This document shows, in pieces, positions 1-5,578 of a DNA stretch of 7,049 nucleotides; the first letter of the stretch is position 1, and each line of letters opens with the position of its first letter. The notes beneath the pieces were generated by a model that was not told the DNA's origin, did no database searches, and was given only the letters and a program-made list of their open reading frames with translations. The stretch comes from Anaerolineae bacterium. GTDB taxonomy: Bacteria > Chloroflexota > Anaerolineae > J102. The DNA lies in contig WGCR01000006.1 in assembly GCA_015493675.1 (NCBI GenBank), positions 1 to 7,049 of the forward strand, read 5' to 3'. A program made the position numbers and the translations under genes.

Positions 1-90
1 AAATTCTCATTGCTACACCTGGCGCTGCTTTTTGCGGCCATGGTCGTGGATACGATATTGGTGAGAAGCTTTCCCTTCATGGGGTGGTGA
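1..90 (+). CDS. C-terminal fragment of a membrane protein, possibly protoheme IX farnesyltransferase (CtaB)
   Basis: Frame 1 is open from the window edge to a TGA at 88-90, giving 29 residues that begin KFSLLHLALLFAAMVVD and end SFPFMGW. The stretch is strongly hydrophobic and reads like a last transmembrane helix with a short tail. From memory, heme o synthases (CtaB/CyoE, UbiA superfamily) often end in a helix of the type YS-LYLALLF-AM-VD, and this resembles it. Those enzymes add a farnesyl group to heme b in the membrane during cytochrome oxidase maturation. Only the tail is visible, so no catalytic residue can be checked and the family name is tentative; another polytopic membrane protein is possible. 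The gene converges on the M14 peptidase, with an inverted repeat starting 31 bp after its stop. That it is a real coding end is more secure than the name. Confidence 0.5.
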   Translation, partial: KFSLLHLALLFAAMVVDTILVRSFPFMGW

Positions 91-120
91 GCGGAGGTCG
101 ATTTCGCCCTTGGAAATAGT

Positions 121-169
121 TGATTGCGTCATTCCTCGGTCGATGCGCTCTCTCAGAATGACGCAATCA
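121..169. terminator. 14-bp perfect inverted repeat between convergent genes (bidirectional terminator or small palindromic repeat)
   Basis: TGATTGCGTCATTC at 121-134 is the exact reverse complement of GAATGACGCAATCA at 156-169, with a 21-nt loop. It lies after the stop of the + strand gene at 90 and after the stop of the - strand peptidase at 184-186, where a shared terminator would sit. No good run of T follows on either strand, so a classical Rho-independent terminator is not fully supported. A second, 8-bp inverted pair, TAGTTGAT (117-124) and ATCAACTA (183-190), overlaps the left arm and encloses the structure. The alternative is a dispersed palindromic repeat of the widespread GTCATTC...GAATGAC kind. 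Confidence 0.6.
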
Positions 170-183
170 TTCACTCGAATCCA

Positions 184-2175
184 TCAACTACCGGGAACCA
201 GGCTGAAGTCGAACTCGCCGCCGCGCAGGAAGGTGGCGGCGTAGTCGCCGCAGGCGTTGCCCGAACGCAGCAGATAGTAGTGCTGAACGCCCGCATCGCC
301 CACGGCCCCGGCATCGGTGTACTCGAAAACGCCGTCGGCAGCCTGCAGGGTCTGGCGCAGCTCTGAGCCGGCGTCGCCAGGCATGAAATAGGGAGCGTCG
401 GCAGCTCGCCACACCTCGTAGAAGCTGTTGGCCGGGTTGTGCGACCATGCCAGGTGCATGTCACTGGCATTGACGATGTCTTCGTCCAGGTCAGCGGGCG
501 ATTGCGCCGCGTCGCAGGGCGCATTGACAGTGAGAAACACCGCGGTGGGCACGCCCCAGTTGCCATCGGCATCCTGTCCCTCAACGAAAATGATGTGTCG
601 CCCGTCACTCAGGCCCGAGGTGTCGACGCTGGCGCTTACGGCCTCGGAGGAGGCGTCGAACGCGCCATCGGCCGCGCTCATGGCATGGGTGACGCCCCCT
701 TTCCATGAGGGCGTATCAATGGCGTAACGAGCGGCCTGGATGTTCTGCACCGGCTCGTCGCCATGCCCGCCGCTGTGATACCGGCTATCGTCCAGGGTGG
801 CGGTCAGGGTCACGGGCGTTCCCGCATCCACCGTCGCCGCACTGACCGCCACATCCAGAGCGTCGGGGCCGGCGGGATTCTGGTAGGGGCGGCGGGCGGC
901 CTTGAAGGCATAAATCAAGGCGGGCATGTTTTTGGGAATGATGTCATCTTCGAAGAAAGAACACTCCTGGAAGAACGCCGTTCCCAACTCGAAGGTATAG
1001 CTGGCCACCCCCAACTCGCCGTAGGTAAAATCATCAGTGACGCCCGAAGCATTGTACAGGCAGTCAGCACACACTTCATATTGATTGAAATAACCGAATT
1101 TGCGTCCCAGCGTCTGCAAGGCCGTCCTGTTGGGAGCATCCTGCGTGTCCGTCCAGCCCCAGGGGAAAAGCACCATCTCGCTATAGCTGTGCAGGGTGAT
1201 AAACACGCCTTCGGCGTCATCGGGCGCGGGGTCGTCATCATTGGGCCCGCGCTGATCAGGAAAGATGCTCTGGGCATAGGACTGAATCGCCTGCACCTCA
1301 GGCTCAGAGGCCGCGCTGGGGCCGTGATAGGTTTGGTCGCACGGATCATCGCTGGCCCCGGCCGTATTCCACTTGAAACTACTGTTACGATTCAAATCCG
1401 TCCCATAGTAATAGCCCCAACTCACGTTCGTGGCGGTGCATCCATCATCATTGTCGGTATTCTTGCGCCAAGACTCGCCCGCTTCAGCGTGCTTGCGCCC
1501 GTCCGGATTCACCTGGGGCATGAGATGGAATTCATAGTTGTCCAGCAGCCAAGTGATATCTGGATCAGTGCCATAGTCGTTAACCAGTTTCTCGGCGAAG
1601 CGGGTGGCCAGCTCAGCGGTGGTGTATTCGCGGGCGTGGATGGCGGCGATGAGGAAAAATTTGGGTTTGGGGCCTGCTGTGTTGTGATTGGTTAGCACCA
1701 GCGTATTCAAATCATAGCCATCGGCCCCGCCCGGCATCGTTTTTTCCCAACTATCCCCTTCGTCCGTCCAGGTGGCCAGGTCGGGATGCGCCGCGGCCAG
1801 AGCTGAGAGATCGTTATAAGTCTCCTCCACCGTCCGATAACAAGGATACCCGGGAATACCAGAGGTCTGTCCGGGCGCCACCTGTGGCGACTGATAGAGT
1901 TGCTGCGTCAGTTCTGGATCGACCTCGACACGCAATCCCATCCTCTGTAAATCCTGCAGTGAACGAGGACTCAGGAGGGCGACAAAATAACCTTCCTCAT
2001 TATTGACTTCCCAGATATCGAGACGCGCGGCCAACTCATTCAATTGCGCCTTGCTCTCGAAGTAAACCCGGGCCACCTGCGCTTTGTCATCGGGTCCCTG
2101 CGCCGATGCCGCCAGCGTCACGCCCGACAGGACGATTGCCACAACAAGAATCAATAATAACCAACGATGAGTCAT
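184..2175 (-). CDS. Secreted M14-family zinc carboxypeptidase with C-terminal Ig-like and FN3-like modules
   Basis: This 663-residue exported metallopeptidase should remove C-terminal residues from peptides outside the cell. Residues 1-25 form a signal peptide: a THR start, a hydrophobic core, and an ASA-Q cleavage site. The M14 catalytic domain spans about 105-430. Zinc ligands are H180 and E183 (HAREYTT) and H329 (LHSYSEM). Substrate residues N262 and R263 lie in DLNRN, and the general base is E396 in YTFELG. The order and the GELGVASYTFELG block resemble carboxypeptidase T. About 435-550 looks like a bacterial Ig-like fold (RYAID, VDTSGLSDGRH, GQDADGNWG), and 555-655 like a fibronectin III-type module. 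Eight cysteines suggest disulfides. No cell-wall or PEP-CTERM anchor is visible. The ATG at 2175 is supported by GGAGG at 2183-2187, seven bases upstream. The stop lies in the arm of an outer inverted repeat. The gene is preceded by a MITE-like insertion. Exact substrate preference is unknown. Confidence 0.93.
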   Translation of the reverse strand: MTHRWLLLILVVAIVLSGVTLAASAQGPDDKAQVARVYFESKAQLNELAARLDIWEVNNEEGYFVALLSPRSLQDLQRMGLRVEVDPELTQQLYQSPQVAPGQTSGIPGYPCYRTVEETYNDLSALAAAHPDLATWTDEGDSWEKTMPGGADGYDLNTLVLTNHNTAGPKPKFFLIAAIHAREYTTAELATRFAEKLVNDYGTDPDITWLLDNYEFHLMPQVNPDGRKHAEAGESWRKNTDNDDGCTATNVSWGYYYGTDLNRNSSFKWNTAGASDDPCDQTYHGPSAASEPEVQAIQSYAQSIFPDQRGPNDDDPAPDDAEGVFITLHSYSEMVLFPWGWTDTQDAPNRTALQTLGRKFGYFNQYEVCADCLYNASGVTDDFTYGELGVASYTFELGTAFFQECSFFEDDIIPKNMPALIYAFKAARRPYQNPAGPDALDVAVSAATVDAGTPVTLTATLDDSRYHSGGHGDEPVQNIQAARYAIDTPSWKGGVTHAMSAADGAFDASSEAVSASVDTSGLSDGRHIIFVEGQDADGNWGVPTAVFLTVNAPCDAAQSPADLDEDIVNASDMHLAWSHNPANSFYEVWRAADAPYFMPGDAGSELRQTLQAADGVFEYTDAGAVGDAGVQHYYLLRSGNACGDYAATFLRGGEFDFSLVPGS

Positions 2176-2201
2176 CGCGCCGCCTCCGAAGAAAGAAAGT
2201 A

Positions 2202-2207
2202 ACTATA
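2202..2207 (-). promoter_or_regulatory. Candidate -10 hexamer TATAGT for the peptidase, inside the element's terminal repeat
   Basis: On the minus strand TATAGT (5 of 6 bases of TATAAT) lies 26 bases before the peptidase ATG. This would give a leader of about 20 bases that contains the GGAGG ribosome binding site. It falls entirely within the left terminal inverted repeat of the element at 2199-2351. I see no TTGACA-like -35 at 15-18 bases spacing, so the call rests on one hexamer and its position. Confidence 0.25.
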
Positions 2208-2230
2208 CAGGCATTCCACATAACACTTTG

Positions 2231-2314
2231 CCACGAAGGCTCGAAGCTTTTCGAAGACACGAAGAAAACCTTCTATTTTCCCCTTCGTGTCTTTACGCCT
2301 TCGTGTCTTCGTGG
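2231..2314. repeat. Imperfect palindrome of CCACGAAG-type octamers
   Basis: The left arm has octamer-like units ending in CGAAG: CCACGAAG at 2231, then GCTCGAAG, a diverged unit, and ACACGAAG at 2257. The right arm carries their complements. CCACGAAG (2231-2238) pairs exactly with CTTCGTGG (2307-2314), and AAGACACGAAG (2254-2264) pairs exactly with CTTCGTGTCTT (2283-2293). A smaller hairpin, TCGAA-GCTT-TTCGA, occupies 2241-2254. On the + strand the palindrome is followed by TTTTT (2315-2319). This is the core of the MITE-like element and could fold strongly in RNA from the rhomboid transcript. Confidence 0.8.
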
Positions 2315-2431
2315 TTTTTGTCTCGCTATGAAAGGGTAGATGTATAGTTACGAAAGAAAAAAGAAAAAGAGTAACTGTTCAAGTGTCTTGTTATCGTCGA
2401 TGAAGCAAAAACTGTCAACAACGGACGTCCA

Positions 2432-3244
2432 TCACGAAGCGCCGCCTATCACCATTGCCAGAGCCACAAACAGCATCAGATCGACCACGGCTACCAGCAG
2501 CACCGTAAGGATGGGACGTACATTTTTCAAAGTCAGGTTCGGGGGATTGCCCGTGATCTTCATCTTGGGGCCTGCAAACCAGGCGAACAGCGTTCCGCCG
2601 ATGAAACCGCCCAGATGCCCCCAGTTATCGATGCCGGGCGAAAGGCCAATGACAAAGTTGATCACAGCGATGAAGATCACATTCATCAGCGAACGTTGCG
2701 CACTCTTGCCGAACAATTCCCGATGCTGATACAGGAAAACGCCCTGAGCGGCCAGCAAGCCAAAAATGGCGGTGGATGCGCCCAGAGAATTATAGGTGGA
2801 GAACATGAAGGAAAACACGTTTCCGGCCACGCCCGCTACCAGATAGAGCAGCAGAAAACTGATTTTGCCGTAAAACCGCTCCAGGCTCGGGCCCAACACG
2901 TACAATGCGTACATATTGAAACCGATGTGGAAGATGCCGCCATGCAGGAACATGGGAGTAATCAGCCGCCACCACTGGCCCGCCTCGATGGCGGCATTGG
3001 ATTTCATCCCCGCCGCCATCACGACATCGAAACCGTAGATCTGTGTGCTGGCCATTTGCAGCAAATAGACGATGATCGTTACAGCCAGCAGGGCATAGGT
3101 GACCACCGGCGCGCCCTGGGGCATCTTCACCGAAAAATGTCCCGATGACGCTTCTGTCGGGGTGGAGGAAGAGGCAGGCGGTGGCGACGCGGCAACTGGG
3201 GACTCAGAGAATTGATTGGGATCTTTGGGAGGATAGAAGCTCAT
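2432..3244 (-). CDS. Rhomboid-family intramembrane serine protease
   Basis: A 270-residue polytopic protein predicted to cleave transmembrane helices of other proteins within the bilayer. A proline/serine-rich, probably disordered N-terminus (about 10-37) is followed by hydrophobic segments from about residue 46 onward. The rhomboid core is clear: WWRLITPMFLHGG at 91-103, then HIGFNMYALYVLG with H106 and N110 (oxyanion-side residues). The catalytic serine is S157 in LGASTAIFG and the catalytic histidine is H210 in NWGHLGGFIGG. The serine motif reads GAST rather than the common GxSG arrangement, but matches many bacterial members. An extra C-terminal helix (about 243-266) suggests a 6+1 layout. 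I chose the ATG at 3244. An in-frame TTG at 3280 would overlap the apparent -35, and an ATG at 3256 falls within the -10. No ribosome binding site is seen. It is divergent from the phosphorylase. Substrates cannot be inferred. Confidence 0.93.
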   Translation of the reverse strand: MSFYPPKDPNQFSESPVAASPPPASSSTPTEASSGHFSVKMPQGAPVVTYALLAVTIIVYLLQMASTQIYGFDVVMAAGMKSNAAIEAGQWWRLITPMFLHGGIFHIGFNMYALYVLGPSLERFYGKISFLLLYLVAGVAGNVFSFMFSTYNSLGASTAIFGLLAAQGVFLYQHRELFGKSAQRSLMNVIFIAVINFVIGLSPGIDNWGHLGGFIGGTLFAWFAGPKMKITGNPPNLTLKNVRPILTVLLVAVVDLMLFVALAMVIGGAS

Positions 3245-3251
3245 GCTGCAT

Positions 3252-3280
3252 AGCATAACAGGACAGAGAGCCCCCGTCAA
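3252..3280 (-). promoter_or_regulatory. Sigma70-type promoter for the rhomboid gene, implying a leaderless mRNA
   Basis: On the minus strand TTGACG (3280-3275, 5 of 6 to consensus) and TATGCT (3257-3252, 4 of 6) are separated by exactly 17 bases. Transcription would start about 6-8 bases after the -10, at about 3244-3246, which coincides with the chosen ATG at 3244. This fits the absence of a Shine-Dalgarno sequence and argues against the upstream starts. Confidence 0.5.
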
Positions 3281-3321
3281 AATATGCCCGACCCAACTTC
3301 CGTTTCAACCCCGAAATGACG

Positions 3322-3327
3322 TATACT
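3322..3327 (+). promoter_or_regulatory. Candidate -10 box TATACT for the phosphorylase gene
   Basis: TATACT matches the -10 consensus at 5 of 6 positions and lies 37 bases before the ATG at 3365, leaving a leader of about 30 bases with a ribosome binding site. No convincing -35 is present at 16-18 bases spacing, so recognition would depend on an activator or another sigma factor. Rated weak. Confidence 0.35.
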
Positions 3328-3364
3328 TGAGGCTGCTATTCATCTTATCAACGAGGATAACCTT

Positions 3365-4672
3365 ATGCGCGCTGTCGATATCATTGCAAAGAAAAGGGAC
3401 GGTCTTGAATTGACCGCCGAGGAAATAGATTTCTTCATCCAGGGATACACGCGGGACGATATCCCAGACTATCAGGCGGCAGCCTGGGCCATGGCCGTGC
3501 TGCTGCAAGGGATGACCGACCAGGAGGTCACCGACCTGACGTTGAGCATGGCCCATTCCGGCGATATGCTGGACCTGAGCGACGTGGTCAAACCGGTCGC
3601 AGATAAACACTCCACCGGCGGCGTGGGCGACAAGGTGACGCTGGCCCTGGCCCCCCTGGTCTCGGCCGCTGGCCAGCCCATCGGCAAAATGTCGGGCCGG
3701 GGGCTGGGCTTCTCGGGCGGCACCCTGGACAAGCTGGAATCGATTCCCGGCTGGCGGGCGGAGATCAGCGAAGCTGAGTTTCGCAAACAACTGGCCGAGA
3801 TCGGCATCGTGGTGGCAGGCCAGACGGCCGAACTGGCCCCCGCCGATAAAAAGCTCTACGCCCTGCGGGATGTCACCGCCACCGTGCCCAGCATGGACCT
3901 CATCGCCTCCTCCATCATGTCCAAAAAACTGGCGGCGGGCGCCGACGTCATCCTGCTGGATGTCAAGGTGGGCAATGGCGCTTTCATGCAAACCCTGGAT
4001 GCCGCTATCGAACTGGCCCGGCTGATGGTGGCCATTGGCAAGCTGGCCGGGCGCAAAGTGGCGGCCCGGGTCACCGACATGAGTCAGCCCCTGGGCCTGG
4101 CCGTAGGCAACAGCCTGGAGGTCAAAGAAGCTGTCGCCACCCTCAAGGGCCAGGGCCCGGCCGATTTCACCGAGCTCATCCTCACCGAATCGGCCCACCT
4201 GTTGCACATGTGCGGCAAAGCCGCCAGCGTGGAGGAGGGACGCCAAAAGGTGGAGGAGGCCCTGCACAGCGGTCGGGCGCTGGAGAAATTCCGGGCGTTC
4301 GTCACCGCCCAGGGGGGAGATGGCCGCGTGGCCGATGATCCCGACGCCATCCTCCCCACCGCTCCCGTGATCCTGCCCCTGGCATCGCCCCGGTCGGGCT
4401 ATCTCAAAGAAGTCCGGGCCCGCACCTTCGGCGAAGTCGCGGTGAAGCTGGGCGGCGGCCGCGAGAAGAAGAGCGACGCCATCGATCATCGGGTAGGCAT
4501 GATCCTGCACGCCAAGGTGGGCGATGCGGTGGCCGCGGGCGATGTGCTGTGCGACATCCACGCCCGCACCGAGGCCGAGGCCCGGACCGCAGCCGAAGAA
4601 CTGCTCACCGCCTACGCCTGGAGCGATGAGCCGGTCGAACCACCGGCGTTGATCAAAACAACCATCGCCTAA
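3365..4672 (+). CDS. pdp: Pyrimidine-nucleoside phosphorylase (thymidine phosphorylase family)
   Basis: A cytoplasmic salvage enzyme that splits uridine, thymidine or deoxyuridine with phosphate into free base and (deoxy)ribose-1-phosphate. At 435 residues it matches the Bacillus-type enzyme (about 433) and aligns with it by eye over the whole length. An alpha-helical N-terminal domain (about 1-65) is followed by the phosphate site KHSTGG at 81-86 (K81, S83). The family signature is SGRGLGFSGGTLDKLE at 110-125. Base-binding residues are R168 (LYALRD), S183 and K187 (ASSIMSKK), and DVKVGNGAF begins at 199. The C-terminal domain contains GGGREKKSD and ends PALIKTTIA. The signature has FSGG where HTGG is usual. 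The ATG is supported by GAGGA at 3353-3357, seven bases upstream. It stands alone: no other nucleoside genes are in view. The thymidine-specific name deoA is possible, but the pattern favours the broader pyrimidine enzyme. Confidence 0.95.
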   Translation: MRAVDIIAKKRDGLELTAEEIDFFIQGYTRDDIPDYQAAAWAMAVLLQGMTDQEVTDLTLSMAHSGDMLDLSDVVKPVADKHSTGGVGDKVTLALAPLVSAAGQPIGKMSGRGLGFSGGTLDKLESIPGWRAEISEAEFRKQLAEIGIVVAGQTAELAPADKKLYALRDVTATVPSMDLIASSIMSKKLAAGADVILLDVKVGNGAFMQTLDAAIELARLMVAIGKLAGRKVAARVTDMSQPLGLAVGNSLEVKEAVATLKGQGPADFTELILTESAHLLHMCGKAASVEEGRQKVEEALHSGRALEKFRAFVTAQGGDGRVADDPDAILPTAPVILPLASPRSGYLKEVRARTFGEVAVKLGGGREKKSDAIDHRVGMILHAKVGDAVAAGDVLCDIHARTEAEARTAAEELLTAYAWSDEPVEPPALIKTTIA

Positions 4673-4712
4673 CCTGGCAGAGCCAGAAGCAAAAAATAAT
4701 GATTAATGAACA

Positions 4713-4867
4713 ATGGCTTCACTGAAAAAAGGTTATTTCACCACGGAGACACGGAGGACACGGAGAAAATAGTAGCAGTTCACAGAGAAATTCCTCTCCA
4801 AACCTCGCCTTTTTCTTCCTCCGTGCACTCTGTGCCTCCGTGTTGAAGGTTTTTTCAGTATAGCCAT
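4713..4867. mobile_element. 155-bp MITE-like inverted-repeat element with CCACGGAG octamers; likely also bidirectional terminator
   Basis: ATGGCT (4713-4718) pairs with AGCCAT (4862-4867), and ACTGAAAAAA (4721-4730) pairs with TTTTTTCAGT (4850-4859). Together they form an 18-bp terminal inverted repeat with two mismatches. Inside, the left arm has CCACGGAG, ACACGGAG and a third CACGGAG unit (4741-4765). The right arm has complementary CTCCGTG-type units (4819-4842). The palindromic arms are followed by T6 on the + strand and T6 on the - strand, so it can end transcription of both convergent flanking genes. The right terminus reads inward ATGGCTATACT, related to GTAACTATACA of the element at 2199-2351. 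No flanking duplication is evident, so this copy may be old or boundary-shifted. It ends two bases before the potassium regulator stop codon and fills most of the 197-bp gap. Confidence 0.6.
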
Positions 4868-4869
4868 AC

Positions 4870-5565
4870 TTATTCTGTCAGCCGCTCCGCGTCCGACATG
4901 GCACCCACCACGATGAATTCATCTCCGGCCTCTATCCCGAAATCCGCAGAGGGATTGACGATCATCTCATCTCCCCGGCGAATGGCGATGACTGTCAGCC
5001 CGAATTTTTTACGCAGATCAGCACCGGCCAGGGTCTTGCCGAAGTAGCGCTCGGGGGCCAGCATTTCCACGATGCTGAAATCATCGCTGACTTCCAGATA
5101 GTTGATGAAGCCCATGCCCGAAAGCCGTCGCCCCAGCCGCACGCCCGCCTCGTGCTCAGGCAGGATCACCTCCTCCGCGCCCACCTGCAGCAGGATTTCC
5201 TTTTGCGTGCGGGTGCGAGCCTTGGCGATGATCTGGGGCAGCCCCAGCTTTTTCAGCGAGACCGTGGTCAGCAGATTGGCCTCGAAATCGGAGCCGATGC
5301 AGACGATGGCGGTGTCGAAATGCTCCGCGCCGATCTCCCGCAACGCCTCGATTTTGGTGCTGTCGAGCTGCACCGCGTGGGGGATTTCGGCCGCGCGCAT
5401 CTCCACCACCTCGAAATCCCGGTCTACGGCCAGCACCTCGTGGCCCGCGGCCAGCAGCGTGCGGGCCAGGCCCGCGCCAAATCGGCCCAGGCCAATGACC
5501 AGGAATTCTTTGCCCCCGCGCTTGCGCCGGAGCCGGAAAGGAGATTTGGATTGTTCGTGGGTCAT
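4870..5565 (-). CDS. trkA: TrkA/KtrA-family potassium uptake regulator (RCK protein)
   Basis: A cytoplasmic 231-residue gating subunit that binds nucleotides and controls the membrane K+ translocating subunit encoded just upstream. A short basic N-terminal extension (RLRRKR, 11-16) precedes the RCK_N Rossmann domain (about 20-140). This has GLGRFG at 25-30 and an acidic D48 at the end of the second strand, as expected for NAD(H)/ATP-type binding. LDSTK and CIGSDFEANLLT are typical family blocks, followed by IIAKA and VILPEHEAG. An RCK_C (TrkA_C) domain covers about 148-228. With a single RCK_N/RCK_C pair it is the KtrA type, not the doubled E. coli TrkA. The ATG at 5565 has a good ribosome binding site (GAGGAAGG, 5568-5575) lying wholly in the 13-bp gap after the TrkH stop, so the two genes are surely one operon. 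KtrA is an equally valid name. Confidence 0.94.
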   Translation of the reverse strand: MTHEQSKSPFRLRRKRGGKEFLVIGLGRFGAGLARTLLAAGHEVLAVDRDFEVVEMRAAEIPHAVQLDSTKIEALREIGAEHFDTAIVCIGSDFEANLLTTVSLKKLGLPQIIAKARTRTQKEILLQVGAEEVILPEHEAGVRLGRRLSGMGFINYLEVSDDFSIVEMLAPERYFGKTLAGADLRKKFGLTVIAIRRGDEMIVNPSADFGIEAGDEFIVVGAMSDAERLTE

Positions 5566-5578
5566 TTCCTTCCTCGCA

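Larger units (their letters stand above)
2199..2351. mobile_element. 153-bp MITE-like element with 11-bp TIRs and flanking 8-bp direct repeat
   Basis: The ends are a perfect 11-bp inverted repeat: GTAACTATACA at 2199-2209 and TGTATAGTTAC at 2341-2351. Directly outside both ends is GAAAGAAA (2191-2198 and 2352-2359), which looks like an 8-bp target-site duplication. The interior (2231-2314) is an imperfect hairpin of CCACGAAG-type octamers, and there is no coding capacity. Size, termini and duplication fit a miniature inverted-repeat transposable element that would be moved by a transposase encoded elsewhere. The caveat is that GAAAGAAA is low-complexity purine sequence, so chance identity is less unlikely than for a mixed 8-mer. 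A relative lies at 4713-4867. It sits between the rhomboid stop and the peptidase ribosome binding site, and the remaining 80 bp up to the rhomboid stop show only a pyrimidine/purine-skewed tract. Confidence 0.7.

Noticed and set aside
763..1695. 310-codon open frame on the + strand opposite the peptidase
   Set aside because: Shadow of the M14 gene: no domain and no convincing ribosome binding site, while the peptidase frame carries all catalytic residues.
2615..3148. 177-codon + strand open frame opposite rhomboid
   Set aside because: Antisense to a gene with intact rhomboid motifs; composition typical of a shadow frame.
3245..3280. N-terminal extension of rhomboid from a TTG at 3280 or ATG at 3256
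   Set aside because: These codons coincide with the -35 and -10 of a good promoter, and neither has a ribosome binding site; the ATG at 3244 fits better.
3305..4561. Long open frame (418 codons) on the minus strand opposite the phosphorylase
   Set aside because: The phosphorylase on the other strand has full family motifs. The antisense frame is rich in H, G, Q and D in the way of a high-G+C shadow and has no recognisable domain.
4674..4686. CTGGC-AGA-GCCAG hairpin just after the phosphorylase stop as its terminator
   Set aside because: Only 5 bp, followed by an A-rich rather than T-rich stretch; the larger palindrome downstream is a better candidate.
4739..4845. CRISPR-like array of short repeats
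   Set aside because: Units are 7-9 bases, contiguous without spacers, and arranged as opposing arms of a palindrome; no cas genes are present.
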